From positions 2,368,195-2,432,194 of the forward strand of contig JACTAT010000021.1 of NCBI GenBank assembly GCA_014526335.1: DNA of 64,000 nucleotides, read 5' to 3'. The stretch comes from Chrysaora quinquecirrha. Lineage: Eukaryota > Cnidaria > Scyphozoa > Semaeostomeae > Pelagiidae. Shown here piece after piece: positions 1 to 47,600 of the stretch (positions are counted from its first letter, which is position 1; each line of letters begins with the position of its first letter). Position numbers and translations under genes: made by a program. The notes beneath the pieces are model-generated. The model was not told the DNA's origin. It searched no databases and saw nothing but the letters and a program-made list of their open reading frames with translations.

Positions 1-22
1 TAATACCTATTTAAATAAGGAA

Positions 23-195
23 GGTGCTGTGGCGTCGTGGTGTAATCCAGCTGACTCGTGGTGTCAGAAGCTCAGTGTGGTCAGGGTTCGAGCCCAGCCA
101 CGGTAGCGTCACAGCCAGGGTCGTGGTCTCGATTAGTTAACCTACTACTGAGATCCTAGCGACTGGCGCTAAAACACCATTTCACCTTCGCCTTA
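23..195 (+). mobile_element. tRNA-derived SINE, family 1, full length
   Basis: Head GGTGCTGTGGCGTCGTGGTG resembles an A box (TGGCGTCGTGG) and GGTTCGAGCCC is a B box, about 40 nt apart. The body includes TAGTTAACCTACTACTGAGA and the tail is made of CACC-TT-CACCTT units. Inserted in the last visible POLA1 intron. Six copies in the window define the family. Confidence 0.85.
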
Positions 196-257
196 AGTTC
201 AATTTAACCGAGGCCTTCCCCTTAAGGGTCTCGTAGTTATATATTCACAAAGCTTAC

Positions 258-34638
<34,381 letters not shown>

Positions 34639-34810
34639 CTAAGACAGATGAAAAACCTACGAGTTATAATCATAACCATGGGCGACACAAGCTAAAATAA
34701 GTTGTAGAATCGAGATCAGGGATAGCAGTTGAGGGTTAGAACTATAGGACTATAAGAATCACGTTCAAACAATGCTAGAATCAATAACCGAAGCAATAGT
34801 GTTCAGAAAG

Positions 34811-34880
34811 AATGACAAAGTGGCGAGAGAGTCGGACTTGCAATCTATGATTCTGTGTTCGATTTCCACCAAGATCAAAC
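34811..34880 (+). mobile_element. tRNA-like relic (SINE head)
   Basis: AAGTGGCGAGAGAGTCGGAC followed 30 nt later by GTGTTCGATTTCC resembles A and B boxes, but the acceptor stems do not pair. Sits just upstream of the first POLA1 exon found. Confidence 0.4.
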
Positions 34881-37800
34881 TTGATAAGCGAAAAAGTCAC
34901 ACGGAGCTTTTGGCAACAGGGACATTGCTGTGGGCTGATTAGCATATTTAACAAATGTACTACGTCGAGGAATTAACATTGGAAAGGCAAATTAAGAATT
35001 TAAATTCCATTCATTATTTAGTTTTTAAACTTATAAATGAGTTGAGTGGAGTAACAAATCTAAATTATTTCAAAAATTTGAGCTGAAAAGCTTAAACTGT
35101 TTGAACTGGGTTTAAAGAATAAATTTACCAAAATTCAAGAAACTTTTTCATTCTAACCATAAAACAAGGAGAATTTATGGGTGAATTTTATAATAAGGGT
35201 ACGGTTCCTTTTGTACACGTCAATTTTTGGAAAAGCGATTTATCTATTTTCCGACTGCAGATTTAAATATTTAAATTTAATTCGAATTTCCTTGATTTAA
35301 AAGGGATATATCATGTAAAAATTTTGTAACTATGAGAAATGCATTATCCAGCCGCAATAATTTCCTCTTTAGTTGGAATAGTAGATATTAAAAGTTTAAG
35401 CCTATAAAAAACTTGAACAAAAACAATTTGCTTGTCCAAATAAAATATTGGAACAATCGATAAATTGCTTGCTAAATAAATAAGTCCAGTCAAATTAAAA
35501 TGATATTTAACGTTTTGCGTTTGGCTGGAATTTTTTTAAAAATTAGAAACAATTTTAATTTATTTAGAGAGTTTTGTATATTAGTTGGGAATTGTTGAAA
35601 AAAAATTTTCTGAAATAAAATAAAATTTAAACCTGCAAAAACAGTTTTTTGAAAAATTTTGTTAAGAACCATAATGTTTTACGAATTCAAAGTTCATTGT
35701 TTGACCAAACATAGAAAACCAATTGAAATTAAAGTTGACTTTTCTTGAATTAGGAACTTGAATGTTTTGTATTTCTAATAAAACTGTTTAGGGACACTTC
35801 TTGAAAGTTGAAAATTTTGGTTGAAGAATGTGGGATTTGGCAATTAGGAAATATTAGTAAGCATTTATGGACGAGTAAGTTGCAGTAAGTTTATTTCAGG
35901 TATAGTAAAAATTATTTAGAAGAAATACAAGTTGAAATTAATGAGAAGATTTGCATGGTATTTTTAAAATAGAATTTAATGTTATGTGTAAGTATGAAAT
36001 GTTAGTAGAAATCTATTATAGCGAATTAGAAATAAAATAAAAGGTATGGCTATTATTAAAAAAATTAAGCAATTAAGCTTAAAAACATGGTTAGGAATTA
36101 AATTTAGATTTGTAATTGGAGTTGAAAGAAGGTGCAAAAGTTTTAAGTTTAGGTTTGCATAAAATTATAAAAATTTTAAAGTTTGCAAGAAAACTTTAAA
36201 TGTTATTGTTTAAGCTTTGATTGGAAACCAGTCCTGAAACAAAAATCAAGAAGAAAAACAAGTTAGTAGAATTTCTTAATTATGTGAAAAGCAATTCGCA
36301 TCAAAAGCATTTACCTTACATGGAACTTTGATTTATAGCAAACGCATGGGAACATCCCAGGAAAGAAAATTAAATTTTTTAACCTGAAATATTTAATTTA
36401 ACAGTATACTTTCACCTGAGAAATATTCTTCATTTTAACTTTGGCAAGACAAGATTAACGAAAGATAAAAAAAGGAAAAAAAGAGAAAAATTTAAAGGGA
36501 AAATGAAAGGGGAAAATTTGGTTGTTAAAAGAAAAATGGAAAAAAAGTTAACGAGGAAAAATTGACATTTAAAGAGGAAAAAAAAGAGGAGAAAGATCAG
36601 ATTTTTGGATCAGAAGCCGTTAAAGACCAAGTAGGTTGTTAAGTCAAATTAAAAATGTTTGGAAAGTTGTGCTTTTCGCAAAGAAATAGTAGAGGCATTA
36701 TTTGAAGCCAAAACAATTTTATGTTTGGATAACGAATTTTCGATGGCCAAACGGATGAAAAGAAATCTTGAATGATGATAATGTAAAGATAAAAGATAAT
36801 AAAGGATAGTTTAATCTTGTTCTAAAAACTTATAGTCCAATTCTTTCTACAAAAACTTTATAATTAAACAATAAATTGTGCTTAAGGGTTTATAATAACT
36901 AATTTGATGAAATATAGATGAAATTGCAGAAACAGTTAAATTAAGTTTTATCTACTAAAAACTAAGGTTTTAATTTTAAACCGGTTTGTAGTCAGTATTG
37001 CATGAAAATAATTTCCCTTTTAACCTGGTTTCAGGACCAAGTTTTTAGAGGAAATTTGTAATTTTAAATTTACTGTTTTAAGCTTGTTTTCAATTTAAAT
37101 TTAACTTGGACAAGAAATTGCAAAAAAAAGTTTACCTAAAGTGTTTACTTAGCTTAGGGGTTTGCATTGGTTAAACTGAAATTGCCAATTTCGTGCTTCA
37201 ATTGGTTGGTTTTTAAAAAAATAATTATTTTAGGTTAAAGTCAAAAGAACAATCTCGGTCTTAAGTTTTTAATTCTTGATAAATTGTCGTTAAACCTTGA
37301 TTTATAATAATTATGTATAGTATATAAGGAATTTAGGTATAGTTGGGTAGGGTTAATTTGAAGACAATATTAAGGGCTTATTTGTAGTAGAATTAAAGGA
37401 ATGAAGAAATGGAAGTATAAATAAAGATTCCGGGTTATAAGAAAAAAGAAATAAAGCTGAATGGAAATTAGGTATGTTAGATGATTGGGAAATTTATTTG
37501 AGGCCATTATCTATTGAAAAGCAAAAAGGTTTCCCAACGAGAAAGAATTTAACCATAGGATTTAGAACAAATAGAGTGTTTTTTGTATATGCCCGCTGAT
37601 TATAATTTGAAATAAAGAAATTTCTTAAAAATTAAATGAAAAGTCTCTTTGGAAACGATTGTCGATTTAAAAATGCATACCAATTACATAATTTCATGTC
37701 GAGTAAAACAAACCATAGGACTAAATTGGTTGCTTAAAAAGGTGTTAAAAAAGCTTAAAATTTGAAGGGAAATATGAGAAAAGAAGCAAGAAAAAGAAGA

Positions 37801-39999
37801 AAAAAAGAAAAACAGAATAAAAGATAAAAGGAGAAGATACAGAAAAAAATTTGGAACTATTGGCAAGGAAAAAAAAACCCGGATTAACCAAAAGGAAAGG
37901 GAAGAAGATTTGAACCCAGGAAAGAGTAAGCTGAACGAAGAGATTGTAGGCTTTAACAAAAGATAGAAATCATTAAATTGAATAAAAAGTTAAATTAAAA
38001 ATTGTTTTGATTCAACGTAAATTATTTAAACTCAATAAAATTGCCAAAACCAAAAAAAGCAATGTTAAGGTAATTCGTAAACAATCTTGACAAATTCCCG
38101 GATGGAAAAGGGAAATTTTAAAAACTAACAAAGATAATTTTTGATTTTGGGAGATAAGATACGACGAATTACACAAAGGGTAATGTTTTAATTGTAGTTC
38201 CAAGGTTAATAACCGGATCTCTAGGAAGCTCAATATATTCTAAGGTCAGTAATACAAACTTAATTATAATAAGGAATTTAGCTAAAACGAATTTTGAGAC
38301 TTTTGGGATTTACTGAAAAGTAAAGTAAATTGTAAATTAAAAAATTGCAAGGTTAGAAATATAAATTGAGAACCAAGGAACGACCAACTTTAAGCAAATA
38401 TTTCAATACTAACTTAATGACAAAATTAAACAATTAAAAATTAAAATTTCAATATAGAAAATGTAGGTAATAATTGAAATTGAAATAAGGGGGTTGTAAA
38501 AATAAAAAAATTTGCGATAGAAAGAACTTTTCAGTGGCCAGTTAGATAAGTTTTGCTTTATTAATTTTCTTTTATATTAGAGAGTTTTAGATTTTTGTAT
38601 GTTGTACTGAAGTTTATGTAAGTTGGTATTTTAAGTTAAATAAGCTTATTATTATGGTTTTAGGTTAAGCTGTTTTTTATAAGGAAAATTATTGAAAGGA
38701 TAACTTATTAATTTACGGATTAAAGATTTTATTTTCAAATTTAACTGTTTATTAAACTTGCATTAAATTCATAGTTACGAATGTAAACGGTATATTTGAC
38801 TTAGGGCTTAAAGAACCAATTATTAAGATACAAAATAAGGTATGCTGAAGCAGGGTAATGCGTAACAACTTAAAAAAATGTTATTTGTTAAGAGCATTCT
38901 TGGAACATAAACTCGAAAGCAAAATCCCTTAATAGAACCTGTAATTTGCAGAACCTAATATGTAAGGAAGGAGTTCCATTAGGCAAGGACAAATTTAAAG
39001 GGAAACATGAAATTTGTTAAATTGCTTGTAGAATTAAATTTGGGTGTTAAATAGATAATAGAAAGTATCATTTATTTGAATAAGGTTTCTGAATCTGCGA
39101 AAGTAAAAGTTTGTTTCAAAATAGAATAGTTTACTGATTAAAAATTTAGACAATGATTAAACAATGAAAAGGTCTTTGACTAACCTTATAAAAACATAAT
39201 TCATGAAAAAATATTCACAAGAATCTTCTTGGAAAACAGAAAAAAGAATTAATATAAAAATAGAGGACAAAACAAGGAAAGATAAAGTATTAGTACGAGT
39301 TTAGTTTAAAATAATATTTAAAGCTTCGGAAGAACAGAAGAAAAAGGAAATGTAAATTTTTACAGCGTTGAAGTTTGTGGAAGGAAAAACATGAATTTAT
39401 GAATTGACGAGGTTTGTTAAGAAGAGAAAAGAGTGAGTAGGAATTGGAGAACCAAAAGGTTAAAAAAGGGGAAAGCGTAATAAGAAGTTGGGGAAGAGGA
39501 AATAAATGGGAAAATTAGAGGAAAAGGAGGAAAAGGAAAGTGGAGAAGGTTAAGAGAAGAAAATATTTCAAAGGGTTTCCAAACAAGAGGACTTTTTCGA
39601 ATTCTAAACATTCTCTAGTGAAACTAAAAAGTAAACAAAATATTTATTAAGTTAAGAATTTCATTTAAAAATCTTATTTATTCATAAAATTTTTGGGAAG
39701 TTGTTAATTTTTAAAATTACGATTCAGATTAACATACAACAAATAAGGAATGATGAAAATTGATTAGTTAAAAGTAAGGATAGAAAGTGAAAGCTTAGGT
39801 AAGAGGATTAAGTTATTAAAGAAATTGAAAAGAAAAGTGAATACAGAATTAAGTTAATTTAAGAAAGATTTTAAAGTTGGGTTTCTGAAAATTAAGCAGT
39901 AATTGAATTAAAAAGAAATTTAAGAAAGTAATTAAGAGGAAAGGAATTAAATTGGTTAGAAAAAGAAGAAGAAATTGTAAATTGTTTATTAAAAAGGCC

Positions 40000-40920
40000 C
40001 TTTAAAAAAGGGAAAAATTAAAAATAAAAAAAAAATTTTATAAATAAAAAAATGGTTAAATTTTTAAAAGTTTCCCCTTTTCTTTTAAAAATTTTCAAAA
40101 TTCCCCAAAAAACCGTAAAAAACCCAAAATTTTGGCTGCCCGGGAAAAAAAACCTCTTTCGGGAAATAGGCCGAAAAACAAATGCCCCAAAATTTTAAAG
40201 GGTTTTTTTGGATTTAGGTTAAAGTAAAAATTTAAATTTTATAAAAACTACCAAAAAAGCTTTGGGAAAAAGGGTAAAAGTTTTTTGGGAAGGAACAATA
40301 CCCAAGGTTTCCCCAAAATTTTAAAAAGGGTTTAAAAGGAAAAAGGGAAAAAGAAAGTAAAAAACAATTAAAATTTAAAAACTTTTGGGAATTTAGGAAA
40401 AAGTTTTAAAAAATTTAAATTTAATTAAGCAAAAATTTTGAGGTAAATAAACTTTTTTAAAATTAAAATTTTATTTTTTCCCCCCTTTTTAAAAAAATAA
40501 ATTTAAAGAAAAATTTTTCCCTTTTAAAGTAAAAATTATTTCGGGTTTTCCCGTTTATAATTTTAAAAACTTTTTTTAACAATTTAGAAAAACTTTAAAA
40601 GGTTGGGAAAATTAAAAAAAAATTGGCCCTTGTGGGGTTTAATTGGAAAAGGTTTTGAATTTAACATATGAAAAACCAAAATATTTTTAGTATTAAATTG
40701 GGAAAAACCTTTTTTAAAAAATTTTACTAAATTTTAAATTTTTTTATTTGAAAGGGGAAAAAAGAAGGAAAAAAAAAAAAAGAAAAGAAGAGGAAAAAGG
40801 GAAAAAGAAGGGGTTAAGGGGGGAAAAAAAAGGAAAAAAAGAAAAAAGGGAAAAAAGGGGAAAAAGAAAAGAAAAAAAAAAGAAAGAGAGGTTGGTATGC
40901 GTTTGTATTTTCTCGTTAAA
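40000..40920. other. Homopolymer-rich, probably unreliable sequence
   Basis: Nearly every base lies in a run of two to nine identical bases, giving strings of AAAA, TTTT, GGG and CCCC with few single bases; 40752-40905 is a pure purine tract. This texture is unlike any other part of the window and resembles poor long-read consensus. Real DNA of this kind cannot be excluded. Confidence 0.55.
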
Positions 40921-41606
40921 CAATGCCATCTGATCTTTCTCGCAACTACGTCCTCCCCTTCTTAACTGGTGACGTTATTAGCTTCTGTAGCTCTTCTTTT
41001 CTTAGCTCTATTGCTTTCTTTCTTATCAACAACTTACTAAGTTTGTTTTCATAATTTATTAAAGATATTCTAAATTTAAAGCCTGTTTCTCTTCTCTCCT
41101 CCTCTTCTCAAGCTTTTATCCCCTTTTCTTCATGTTTTGCATCTTGAATGCTTTGGTTTTTGAGTTTTTTTCTTGTTATGTTATTTGCTTCTAAAGATCC
41201 TTGTTTCTTTGGCATATTTCTTGGTTCTTGGTTTTCTAACTCCTTCTCCTCAAATGCTTTTTCTTCTTCCGTTATTAACTTTTAAAGTTGCTTTAAACTC
41301 TTTGCTTTTTGCCTCTCAGGTTCTTTTAGTGAAGTTCTTTGCTTCTTAATATCCTAGCTGCTTAAATTGCATTTGCTTCTTAAATCCTTAGTTTCTAAGC
41401 TGTCTAAGGAACTTAAGTTCTTATCTTCTTTGCCTTGAAGTTTCTTAGCTGTTTCGTACATTCCTTGTTTCATAGGCTTCTTGATTTCCTCTCAATTAAT
41501 ATTGTTATTTCGTTAATACTTAGCTTTTTACTTTGACGCTTCAATATCAGTATTTGTAATCACGAAGTCCAGGTTTAGAATTTCGATTTCTTTTTTCTGT
41601 TTTCAG

Positions 41607-44600
41607 TTGGACGAGAAGACAGAACAATATAATCTTCTAAGAGTTGAATATGAAGAGAAGAGAGCTGAATGTTTGAAGATACAAACTGAATTTCAAGAAT
41701 TGGAAGAAAGATTTTTTAAAACTGGTGTGAAATCTAAGGAAGAAATGGGCAGAGATCTAAGGGTAATTTCAAACTAGAATTAATCAGAGTAATATTACGG
41801 TTTCAACCTATTAAGCAAAGGTTTTGAATCAGATCCCAATCAGCGTAAGGACAAGTAGCTATTTCTCTAACTGGCTGGCTTCAAACAAGGTCTCGAAAAC
41901 TTCCTTCTGGAAGCATACCGTAAATCCTCAAATTATCCCCCTTCGTATTAGCTATCCCCTCAAATTAGCCCCCCTTCGAATTAGCTATCCCCTCAAATTA
42001 TCCCCCCTTCGTATTAGCTATCCCCTCAAATTAGCCCCCCTTCGAATTAGCTATCCCCTCAAATTATACCCCCTTCAGATTAGCTATCCTCAAATTATCC
42101 CCTTGAATTAGCTATCCTCAAATTATCCCCTTCAGATTAGCTATCCTCAAATTAGCCCCCTTCAATTAGCTATCCTCAAATTATCCCCCTTCAGATTAGC
42201 TATCTCCTCAAATTAGCCCCCTTGAATTAGCTATCCTCAAATTATCCCCCTTCAGATTAGCTATCCTCAAATTAGCCCCCTTCAATTAGCTATCCTCAAA
42301 TTATCCCCCTTCGAATTAGCTATCCTCAAATTATCCCCCTTCAATTAGCTATCCCATCAAATTATCCCCTTGAATTAGCTATCCTCAAATTATCCCCTTC
42401 AGATTAGCTATCCCTCAAATTATCCCCTTCAGTATTAGCTATCCTCAAATTATCCCCCTTCAATTAGCTATCCTCAAATTATCCCCTTCAGATTAGCTAT
42501 CCCTCAAATTATCCCCTTCAATTAGCTATCCTCAAATTATCCCCCTTCAATTAGCTATCCTCAAAATAGCCCCCTTCAGATTAGCTATCCTCAAACTATC
42601 CCCCTTCAATTAGCTATCCCTGAAATTATCCCCCTTCAATTAGCTATCCTCAAATTATCCCCTTCAGATTAGCTATCCTCAAATTATCCCCCTTCAGATT
42701 AGCTATCCTCAAATTATCCCCCTTCAATTAGCTATCCTCAAATTATCCCCCTTCAGATTAGCTATCCTCAAATTATCCCCTTCAATTAGCTATCCTCAAA
42801 TTATCCCCCTTCAATTAGCTATCCTCAAAATAGCCCCCTTCAGATTAGCTATCCTCAAACTATCCCCCTTCAATTAGCTATCCTGAAATTATCCCCCTTC
42901 AATTAGCTATCCTCAAATTATCCCCCTTCAATTAGCTATCCTCAAATTATCCCCCTTGAATTAGCTATCCTCAAATTATCCCCTTCAATTAGCTATCCTC
43001 AAATTATCCCCCTTCAATTAGCTATCCTCAAATTATCTCCCTTCAATTAGCTATCCTCAAATTATCCCCCTTCAGATTAGCTATCCTCAAATTAGCCCCC
43101 TTCGAATTAGCTATCCTCAAATTATCCCCTTCAGATTAGCTATCCTCAAATTAGCCCCCTTCGAATTAGCTATCCTCAAATTATCCCCCTTCAATTAGCT
43201 ATCCTCAAATTATCCCCTTCAATTAGCTATCCTCAAATTATCCCCCTTCAGATTAGCTATCCTCAAATTAGCCCCCTTCGAATTAGCTATCCTCAAATTA
43301 TCCCCCTTCGAATTAGCTATCCTCAAATTATCCCCCTTCAGATTAGCTATCCTCAAATTAGCCCCCTTCGAATTAGCTATCCTCAAATTATCCCCCTTCG
43401 TATTAGCTATCCTCAAATTATCCCCTTCAATTAGCTATCCTCAAATTATCCCCTTCGTATTAGCTATCCCTCAAATTAGCCCCTTCGAATTAGCTATCCT
43501 CAAATTATCCCCTTCAGATTAGCTATCCTCAAATTAGCCCCCTTCGAATTAGCTATCCTCAAATTATCCCCCTTCGAATTAGCTATCCTCAAATTATCCC
43601 CCTTCGAATTAGCCATCCTCAAATTATCCCCCTTCGTATTAGCTATCCTCAAATTATCCCCTTCGAATTAGCTATCCTCAAATTATCCCCCTTCGAATTA
43701 GCTATCCTCAAATTAGCCCCCTTCGTATTAGCTATCCTCAAATTATCCCCCTTCGAATTAGCTATCCCTGAAATTATCCCCCTTCGAATTAGCTATCCTC
43801 AAATTATCCCCGCTTCGAATTAGCTATCCTCAAATTATCCCCCTTCGAATTAGCTATCCTCAAATTATCCCCCTTCGAATTAGCTATCCTCAAATTATCC
43901 CCCTTCGAATTAGCTATCCTCAAATTATCCCCCTTCGAATTAGCTATCCTCAAATTATCCCCTTCGAATTAGCTATCCTCAAATTATCTCCCCTTCGAAT
44001 TAGCTATCCTCAAATTATCCCCTTCGTATTAGCTATCCTCAAATTATCCCCCTTCGAATTAGCTATCCTCAAATTATCCCCCTTCGAATTAGCTATCCTC
44101 AAATTATCCCCCTTCGAATTAGCTATCCTCAAATTATCCCCCTTCGTATTAGCTATCCTCAAATTATCCCCCTTCGTATTAGCTATCCTCAAATTATCCC
44201 CCTTCAAATTAGCTATCCTCAAATTATCCCCTTCGTATTAGCTATCCTCAAATTGTCCCCCTTCGTATTAGCTATCCCTCAAATTAGCCCCATCCTAGAG
44301 CGAGATATTGTTAATAAGCCCCCGTCGAATAAGCCCCACCCCTGACATGTTGGTGTCAGCCTTTTGAGTCCATATTTGTCCTTTATCGAGCTATGACAGA
44401 AATATGCATTCTCTAAGTCGATGATAAAACATGCTCTTGTGGATAATTTTATAAGCCCTTCGTTTAAGCCCCCACCTCAAATAAGCCCCCTCCAAAATAA
44501 TGAGAAATAACTAAGCCCCCAGGGGGGCTTATCCGAGGATTTGCGATACTACTGTTAGGTTGTCTTAGGTAGAATTTATGTGTAGTAGCTATTTGATGAA

Positions 44601-47600
44601 ACTTAGAACCTTTTTAATATCGCTGAAAGAGTATCGTGTTGAAAGATTAATAAAGCCTTTATAGGTGCCTTGTACTATTTAACCAAGCCTGGTTTCATTT
44701 TGGCATAACTTCAATGATTGAAACAGCTTACATTACACCATATTTTTTCTATTATCTTATTCACCTTTTAGGAGGAGATCAAACATTTGAAATACGAATG
44801 TCGCCAAAAGGAGATTGCAGCTGAACAAGACAGAGCTCTTAGAAATAAAGTAAGCTTGATGTGAGATATAATTACATAATTAATACCAAGAGGTAGCAAC
44901 CTCGGGTTGCATGTCTTGAAGTGCTTCTTGGCCATTTCTTGAAGCTCTTTAGCTCATTGGAATTATTGTCAACTCATTGACAATTACGTTTACAGTAAAT
45001 TCAAGTCCCATCATCCTTCCAAGTTCAATACCCTTAACTTGTGGTATATTATGCCACTTGGGTCCTCTACGAAAAATCGACCCCTGTGTTTCTCATACAA
45101 GAAAAATACACAATTTTAATAAATAGATCTACAATCAAGATTTCCAATTACTTTCTGCTCATTTTGTTTCGTAAGAGGACAAGATACCACCAAACGTACT
45201 AAAGGTAGGCAATAGGAAAGGGAAAGGCACTAGGAAAAGTGCGAAGTATTTATATGTCAGAAGGGTTAAGCCAATGGAAAGACGTTAAATTTCTCTTATT
45301 AAGGCAATGCCTATGAATATGATGGCAACTTCTACCTTCCCCCACACCAAACCGGGTTAGTTTAATCTCAGTTTAATCATCAAGTAGATATGAAAAAATT
45401 CACAAGCTGATTGCTTTCGTAGATATCAGATGATTGTGCAGCTCTTGTAAAAGAAAATGCAGCTCTGGCATCACAGACATTGGAATTGCAGAAGCAGCTT
45501 GACGCAGTGAGTTATTATCCACTCTTTTAACAACTAACCTATCTGCCTACTATTGTGGAAAGTTTATTTTGAGTTACTTTTGGTGGACACACAGTTATTA
45601 AAAGACTGTAAATCATTAACTACCTGAACAGATAATTTACTGCAGCAAAAACAAGAAAATTCTGGGTCTTTCGTCGTTTTAAATTTACCAGTCCTTGAGT
45701 TTTTTGAATATTTACGCTGTTCTAGTGTCTCATAAAGCTATGGCTAAACTGGGAAACACCGAGGGGACATCAATGTCGCGCGCAACATGTCTCTTAGCTT
45801 AGCAACGCCTTAAGATTCTTCCAAACAAATTTCTTATGGGGAATAAATATTTCTAATAGTAATTTCATATGCAAGTATAGTAGCCGTCAATTCTAAACAC
45901 TGCCTCCTGAAAATATATCTTTCCAAGTGTCTTATCTATGACCAAGAGGATTGAGTCCGGGGGGTAATCTAGACATCTAGCAACTAAGATAGAATATTTA
46001 TGATTTTATGATTTTCATAGGAAAGACATTTTCAAGACAACCAAGAAACACGAAGACATGCCAACATTCAAGAGTTAGTTGAATCAAAAGAAAAAGTCAA
46101 ATATCTTGACAGGGAGGTTGAGCATCTCAAAGATCAGCTAAGGATTGAGCGGCAGAAGCACAAGGATGCAATGGACAAGGTTTGTGACGTTCTTTGAGTT
46201 GAATTCTTTCGGTTGAAAGGATACCTTAAGGACAGCAGCTTTTTAACTTATTTAAACCAACTCGGTCCAGTTCAGTAGTCCTTCAGGGCCGTAATCATCT
46301 TTCTCAGGCCATTCTATAAGCATTTGCAGTGGTGCAGTTCCAACGGGAGAACTCTAATGCACGAACTTCCAAAACTTTTGCTTCCTAACTGCCTCTGAAA
46401 TTGATGGAAATAGCTTTCTCAATTTTCGTCACTTCCTCACTTTATGCCTAGTTGACGCAGCTTCTTTTTACCGAAAAGCATTGAAATGAAGTAAACTTAC
46501 TTCGTCTCCTTTCCTGGCACTTTTATTCAATTTTCCCTGACCTTGCATCATTAGTTTCTTAATTCTTGAGTCGTATTTGACAAACATCCGTCCACTGAAA
46601 AGATAAATGTTATAGAGAAGTGTAAATGTCAAATGTTATATGTTATAGCATATGGTTATAGACAAAGAGATGAACCCAGATAGCATAACGTTGTTTTCTG
46701 TTTCTTTCATCCTAATTATTTGCTTCCTTCTTAGCTTTTGAAAGAAGAACGAGGTCTAAGCAGAGGTAGCTACTTTTTAATCTATTTTCTAATTCTATTT
46801 ACGCAACGTCAAGTTAGTGGTACTCACAGTAAGACCCTGGCCAAACAATCAAACATTATTTGTCAAACATTTCAAATTTGCTTGTCAAGCAAAATGTTTG
46901 ACCGTTTGGCCATATCGTTAAATCTGCTTGTCAAATTTTCGCTTGCGTCGAAGGAAATTATTTTGAGGAAAATTTCAAAAATTTCTAATTTGCTTGTCAC
47001 GCAAAAGGTTTGACCGTTTGGTCATACCTTAAAATATTGCTTGTCAAACACTTTTTGCTTGCATCGACCAAAATGTTTTTGGACTATTTCCAAAACATAG
47101 CGCAACAAATTCAGCACATTTTTGCTTGTTATGCAAAGTTTTTAGCGTGGCCAAATGGTCAAAGATTGCTTGCAAAGCAAATCTTAAATGTTTCAGAAAC
47201 AATGTTTGTTCGTTCGGCCAGGGCCTCAATCGAAACATCGTTCCTTGCAATAAAACGCTTAAAAACATTGCAAAGTTCTGCTGTTTACTTTAATTAACAC
47301 ATACTTTTTTCTCTAGCGAATTTAAGAGGAACAAAATTGCAATCAGAAGTTGCAGAACTTGAACACTTGAATCTGAACCAAAATGAAGAGAACGTCAAAC
47401 TGAGAAGAGATAAGATGATTCTGGCTGATCATGTTGCCGACCTTCAAAACAAGGTATGTTCTTGTTTCAGACTTTAAATCCCCGGATATTTGCCCTCCTG
47501 GGAGGTTAGCTAGCTTACTTACCTAGGCAAATACGGGGGGTCCATACGCAAAAATCAATTCGCACCCAAAAATATCGGCTTTTTGGGCCGATGAACTAAG

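Larger units (their letters stand above)
34639..41606. other. Low-complexity region between two head-to-head genes
   Basis: No convincing exon on either strand. From about 35.0 to 40.9 kb the plus strand is A/T/G with strikingly few C, dominated by words such as TTAAAT, AAGGAA and GTTTAA; 36.4-39.6 kb is especially purine-biased. At about 40.92 kb the bias flips to pyrimidine-rich and stays so to 41.6 kb. The missing 5' exons and promoters of POLA1 (minus) and of the coiled-coil gene (plus) should both be here. Confidence 0.7.

Noticed and set aside
40744..40933. Lys/Glu-rich and Phe/Ser-rich frames
   Set aside because: Both are the purine block of the suspect homopolymer region.
41824..44222. 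Open frames with repeated LRIANSKGDN or PLRISYPLKL units, possible repeat protein
   Set aside because: The 30-bp unit is a multiple of three, so frames stay open by chance; frame breaks occur wherever a unit loses one C.
41926..44300. CRISPR-like regular array
   Set aside because: No unique spacers; the unit is contiguous tandem DNA in an animal intron.
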